From: Viscum album
Taxonomy: Eukaryota > Streptophyta > Magnoliopsida > Santalales > Viscaceae
DNA length: 64,000 nt
Assembly (NCBI GenBank): GCA_963277665.1
Contig: OY728152.1
Coordinates: forward strand, 1,191,406,357 to 1,191,470,356
Direction of reading: 5' to 3'
This document shows positions 62,097 through 64,000 of the stretch, piece by piece. The stretch's first letter is position 1. Each line of letters opens with the position of its first letter. The notes beneath the pieces were generated by a model that saw only the letters and a program-made list of their open reading frames with translations, searched no databases and was not told the origin of the DNA. Made by a program: the position numbers and the translations under genes.

Positions 62097-63190
62097 CTCG
62101 GTTAAGTTAGGTCTTGAGGGGAATGGATCGCCTCAAAGCTGGTGAGGGGTGGATCTTCTCGCGGGGGTTGTTCTTGAGTTGTTTGTTCTCTTCGCCTCTC
62201 CTCCATCAAACTCTTTAGCATCTCTCCCTGAGTTTGGATTAGTTCTTCAAGTGTAGCTACTCTATCTCTCATTACATGAAATTCTTTAGTTTGTTCATCC
62301 TCTTGTTTTTTTCTGAAAATATGCCCGGGGTGACACCCCAAAACTCACACCTCTGATGCGGCCATACTGTTCTGGCTGTTTCAAGGCCTTTGAAAGTATG
62401 TCTGCATCCGGTGCGGGTGTTGTTGATTCCTGTGACTATGTCAAATAGAAAATATGAAAAAATAAGTAAGCATTGTTATGTAATAGTGATTTAAAGAAAA
62501 AAATTTATATTATGTCATACTTACACATGTTTCCCACACTTTTTGTGTGTTTTCATCTATTAGTTTCCCCTCTTTATTAACATGAGCCTCCTTCCCTAGC
62601 ACATGGCGTGGTATGGAAGTGACTTAAGATTTTTATTCATCAATCTGCATATAAAAAGAGAAACATGGTTATAATGTTATTTTATGTCACATAAAATTAT
62701 TACAGTACTTTTAAAATACATACCAATTGTTTTTCAATTGAAGCGTACCCCAACCTTGCTTTACGGTAGGGGTACGCTGGTTTTGCTGCCCGTTCTTTAT
62801 TTTCAGCACTCAGTTGCTGTTTCATAAATAAAAACCTATCAATCAACATGATGAATACAAGCAACTTTACACAACGTGTAACCAAATACAATATACCTGA
62901 AAATTATGTTCCTCACGACGGTTGCAAAACGCTTCCCACGTTCCTTGGGATATCAAGTAGGAATAAAGAGGAGGAGGGTGCGGCTTGATTTTCCCTTCGG
63001 CATTTTCAGATGATGTTTCATTAAAATGGTGCGAAAGCCTCTATGAAACCTTCCTTCCAGTATAAAAACATATTCTTTGTGCGAAACATCTACTATAAAT
63101 GCACTCTGCAAGAGATGATGAAGGGTTAGTCAATATTTCAATATTTTATTTTATTTTAATAAATTAAATAGATGATATCGTAATGTTACC
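62097..63190 (-). pseudogene. Transposase_24-like exons of CACTA gene
   Basis: Minus-strand pieces in order: about 62895-63110 (SHKEYVF, then after a shift SSENAEGKIKPHPPPLYSYL and ISQGTWEAFCNRREEHNFQ), about 62720-62815 (ENKERAAKPAYPYRKARLGY), about 62540-62640 (RHVLGKEAHVNKEGKLIDEN) and 62097-62440 (PDADILSKALKQPEQYGRIR, then after a shift EFHVMRDRVATLEELIQTQG, a coiled coil). This is the usual order of the plant Transposase_24 region. Lesions: a frame change at the A5 run 63064-63068, a TAG at 63043-63041, a frame change at the A7 run near 62311 and a stop before the 62097 donor. Confidence 0.75.
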
Positions 63191-63671
63191 GTAATCTCTT
63201 CCCACGTTAATGTTTTCAACCCGCTGACAACATGGTGCCACGACTCTACGTCAATCGGCACGCGTTGTCGAGTGATGATTCCAATGTAGCTACTAAACAT
63301 GGCTTTGTTGGGGTTTACGTGCTGGCCTAGCTTATTCCATCCCACCTCATATTTGATGCCTTTTTCTTTTGCCTTAAGGATTTTTTCTAAAACTGTCAAA
63401 CTATGGTGCACCTGTTTTTTTTTTTTGTCGCTAGGGTTTCATCGCATACCATTTCCTCGGTTTCTGAATCATCATTATGTTTCTCCAAAGCGCTAGCATC
63501 GGCACTGACACCAGCTGCAACAGGTTGAGAGACCTGTTGTACATCAGCAATGGGACCAGCTGCAACAGGTTGAGAGACCTGTTGTCTCTCAGCAGTGGGA
63601 CCAGCTGCAACAGGTTGAGAGACGTGTTGTGTCTCGGGATTGGGTGCATCAGCAGGTGAAGAAGTCATTAT
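63190..63671 (-). pseudogene. CACTA gene exon with 15-residue repeats
   Basis: After an acceptor TTTTACAG/ATAATG the exon reads MTSSPADAPNPETQ, three copies of a VSQPVAAGP-type 15-residue repeat, an acidic stretch (DDSETEEMVCDE), a Lys run coded by 12 A (63426-63415 on this strand) and then, in another frame, VHHSLTVLEKILKAKEKG, YEVGWNKLGQHVNPNKAMFS and VPIDVESWHHVVSGLKTLTW up to a GTAACA donor. The frame change falls exactly on the A12 run, so slippage is the likely cause. Confidence 0.75.
63510..63644 (-). repeat. Three 45-bp coding repeats
   Basis: Units at 63510-63554, 63555-63599 and 63600-63644, each starting ACCAGCTGCAACAGGTTGAG on the plus strand. Each codes 15 residues of the QxVSQPVAAGPxA type. 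Confidence 0.9.
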
Positions 63672-63773
63672 CTGTAAAACTGGTTTAAAATTTAATTTAG
63701 ATCACATAAAAGCAGCAGCGAACAGATAATAACATAATGTAACACAATCTATATTACAATAATAATCAATAAC
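63672..63773 (-). other. 102-base intron in CACTA gene
   Basis: GTTATT...TTTTACAG on the minus strand. It is AT-rich and flanked by open frames in the same phase. Confidence 0.6.
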
Positions 63774-64000
63774 CTGATTATTGAACTCCCTTTTTTTAAA
63801 GGGCTGAAGGGATTTTACCCCTCTATCAACTATCCACATCCCTTCATTGTGGTCTCCTATGACGTACAAAACGTCATCTACATTGGGACCACTACGAAAT
63901 GATTGAGAAGTCACAATGAAAGGGTCATATTCCGTTGCATTTTCATCTGACCCTTCAACTGTTTTGGTCGATAACAGAACAATTGACCAGTTTCGGTTTC
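63774..64000 (-). CDS. TNP2-type transposase C-terminus, DUF4216-like, partial
   Basis: The minus-strand frame is open from the window edge to a donor CAG/GTTATT at 63774/63773. It reads NRNWSIVLLSTKTVEG, ATEYDPFIVTSQSF, DDVLYVIGDHNEGMWIVDRG and SLQPFKKREFNNQ. The DPFI..SQ....VLYV pattern followed by a Trp-rich strand is typical of the C-terminal DUF4216 region of plant CACTA transposases. The codon phase at the donor (after a complete Gln codon) joins without frame change to the exon at 63671. The domain call is from pattern memory, and the body of the transposase lies outside the window. Confidence 0.65.

Larger units (their letters stand above)
57102..64000 (-). mobile_element. CACTA (En/Spm) DNA transposon, partial
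   Basis: The terminus CACTACTACAACC at 57102 is the classic CACTA end. Behind it come subterminal palindromes, a 183-bp tandem array and a minus-strand gene with transposase-associated and Ulp1 protease domains. The gene points toward the 57102 end, so this is the element's 3' side. The three bases before the end (GAG, 57099-57101) are the likely 3-bp target copy, but the far end is outside the window. It sits inside a gypsy LTR and is therefore younger than that insertion. Confidence 0.9.

Noticed and set aside
63477..63659. Plus-strand open frame over the 45-bp repeats
   Set aside because: It is the antisense shadow of the repeat-coding exon, which has splice sites and protein similarity downstream on the minus strand.

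Overview
The window looks like nuclear DNA of a flowering plant with a large, repeat-rich genome. It is very AT-rich, has no long intact open reading frame, and almost every recognisable stretch is a decayed transposable element. I found no host gene, rRNA or CRISPR array. The recognisable proteins are Ty3/gypsy Gag-Pol of the Tekay/Del chromovirus type (zinc-knuckle Gag, RT, RNase H, integrase, chromodomain) and a plant CACTA (En/Spm) transposase set fused to a Ulp1-like protease. These families, together with initiator-Met-tRNA primer sites and 5-bp target-site duplications, point to an angiosperm. The species cannot be named from this.

Layout. 1-2910: the right part of a very long (about 4.4 kb) LTR. 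2911-8777: AT-rich, unassigned. 8778-22569: a minus-strand gypsy element; its 5' LTR is split by a solo LTR (18334-22071) of the long-LTR family, flanked by a perfect TTTAA duplication. 22570-23480: the end of the pol gene of a second minus-strand gypsy, apparently sharing that LTR. 23481-25855: AT-rich, unassigned. 25861-47334: a plus-strand chromovirus flanked by ATTAT duplications; its gag is interrupted at 29485-41064 by a complete long-LTR element that carries only a gag gene. 48362-57101: a GC-richer minus-strand chromovirus with large internal deletions. 57102 to the window end: a minus-strand CACTA element inserted in the 5' LTR of the previous element, with subterminal palindromes, a 183-bp tandem array and a fused transposase/protease pseudogene.

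How the parts relate. The nesting gives an order of events: the chromoviruses came first, then the gag-only long-LTR elements jumped into them, and the CACTA element came after the GC-rich gypsy. All coding parts carry stops or frameshifts, so the elements are probably not autonomous now.

The most unusual signal is in the long-LTR family. Downstream of the TATA box each LTR holds up to three stem-loop modules that share one loop core (about CGTACGTACGGAATACCGTC) but have different, internally complementary stems. They lie inside what looks like a leader intron (AG/GTAATG to TTTTCCCCCAG/G) conserved in all four copies of the family. This suggests a structured RNA or DNA element that I do not recognise.
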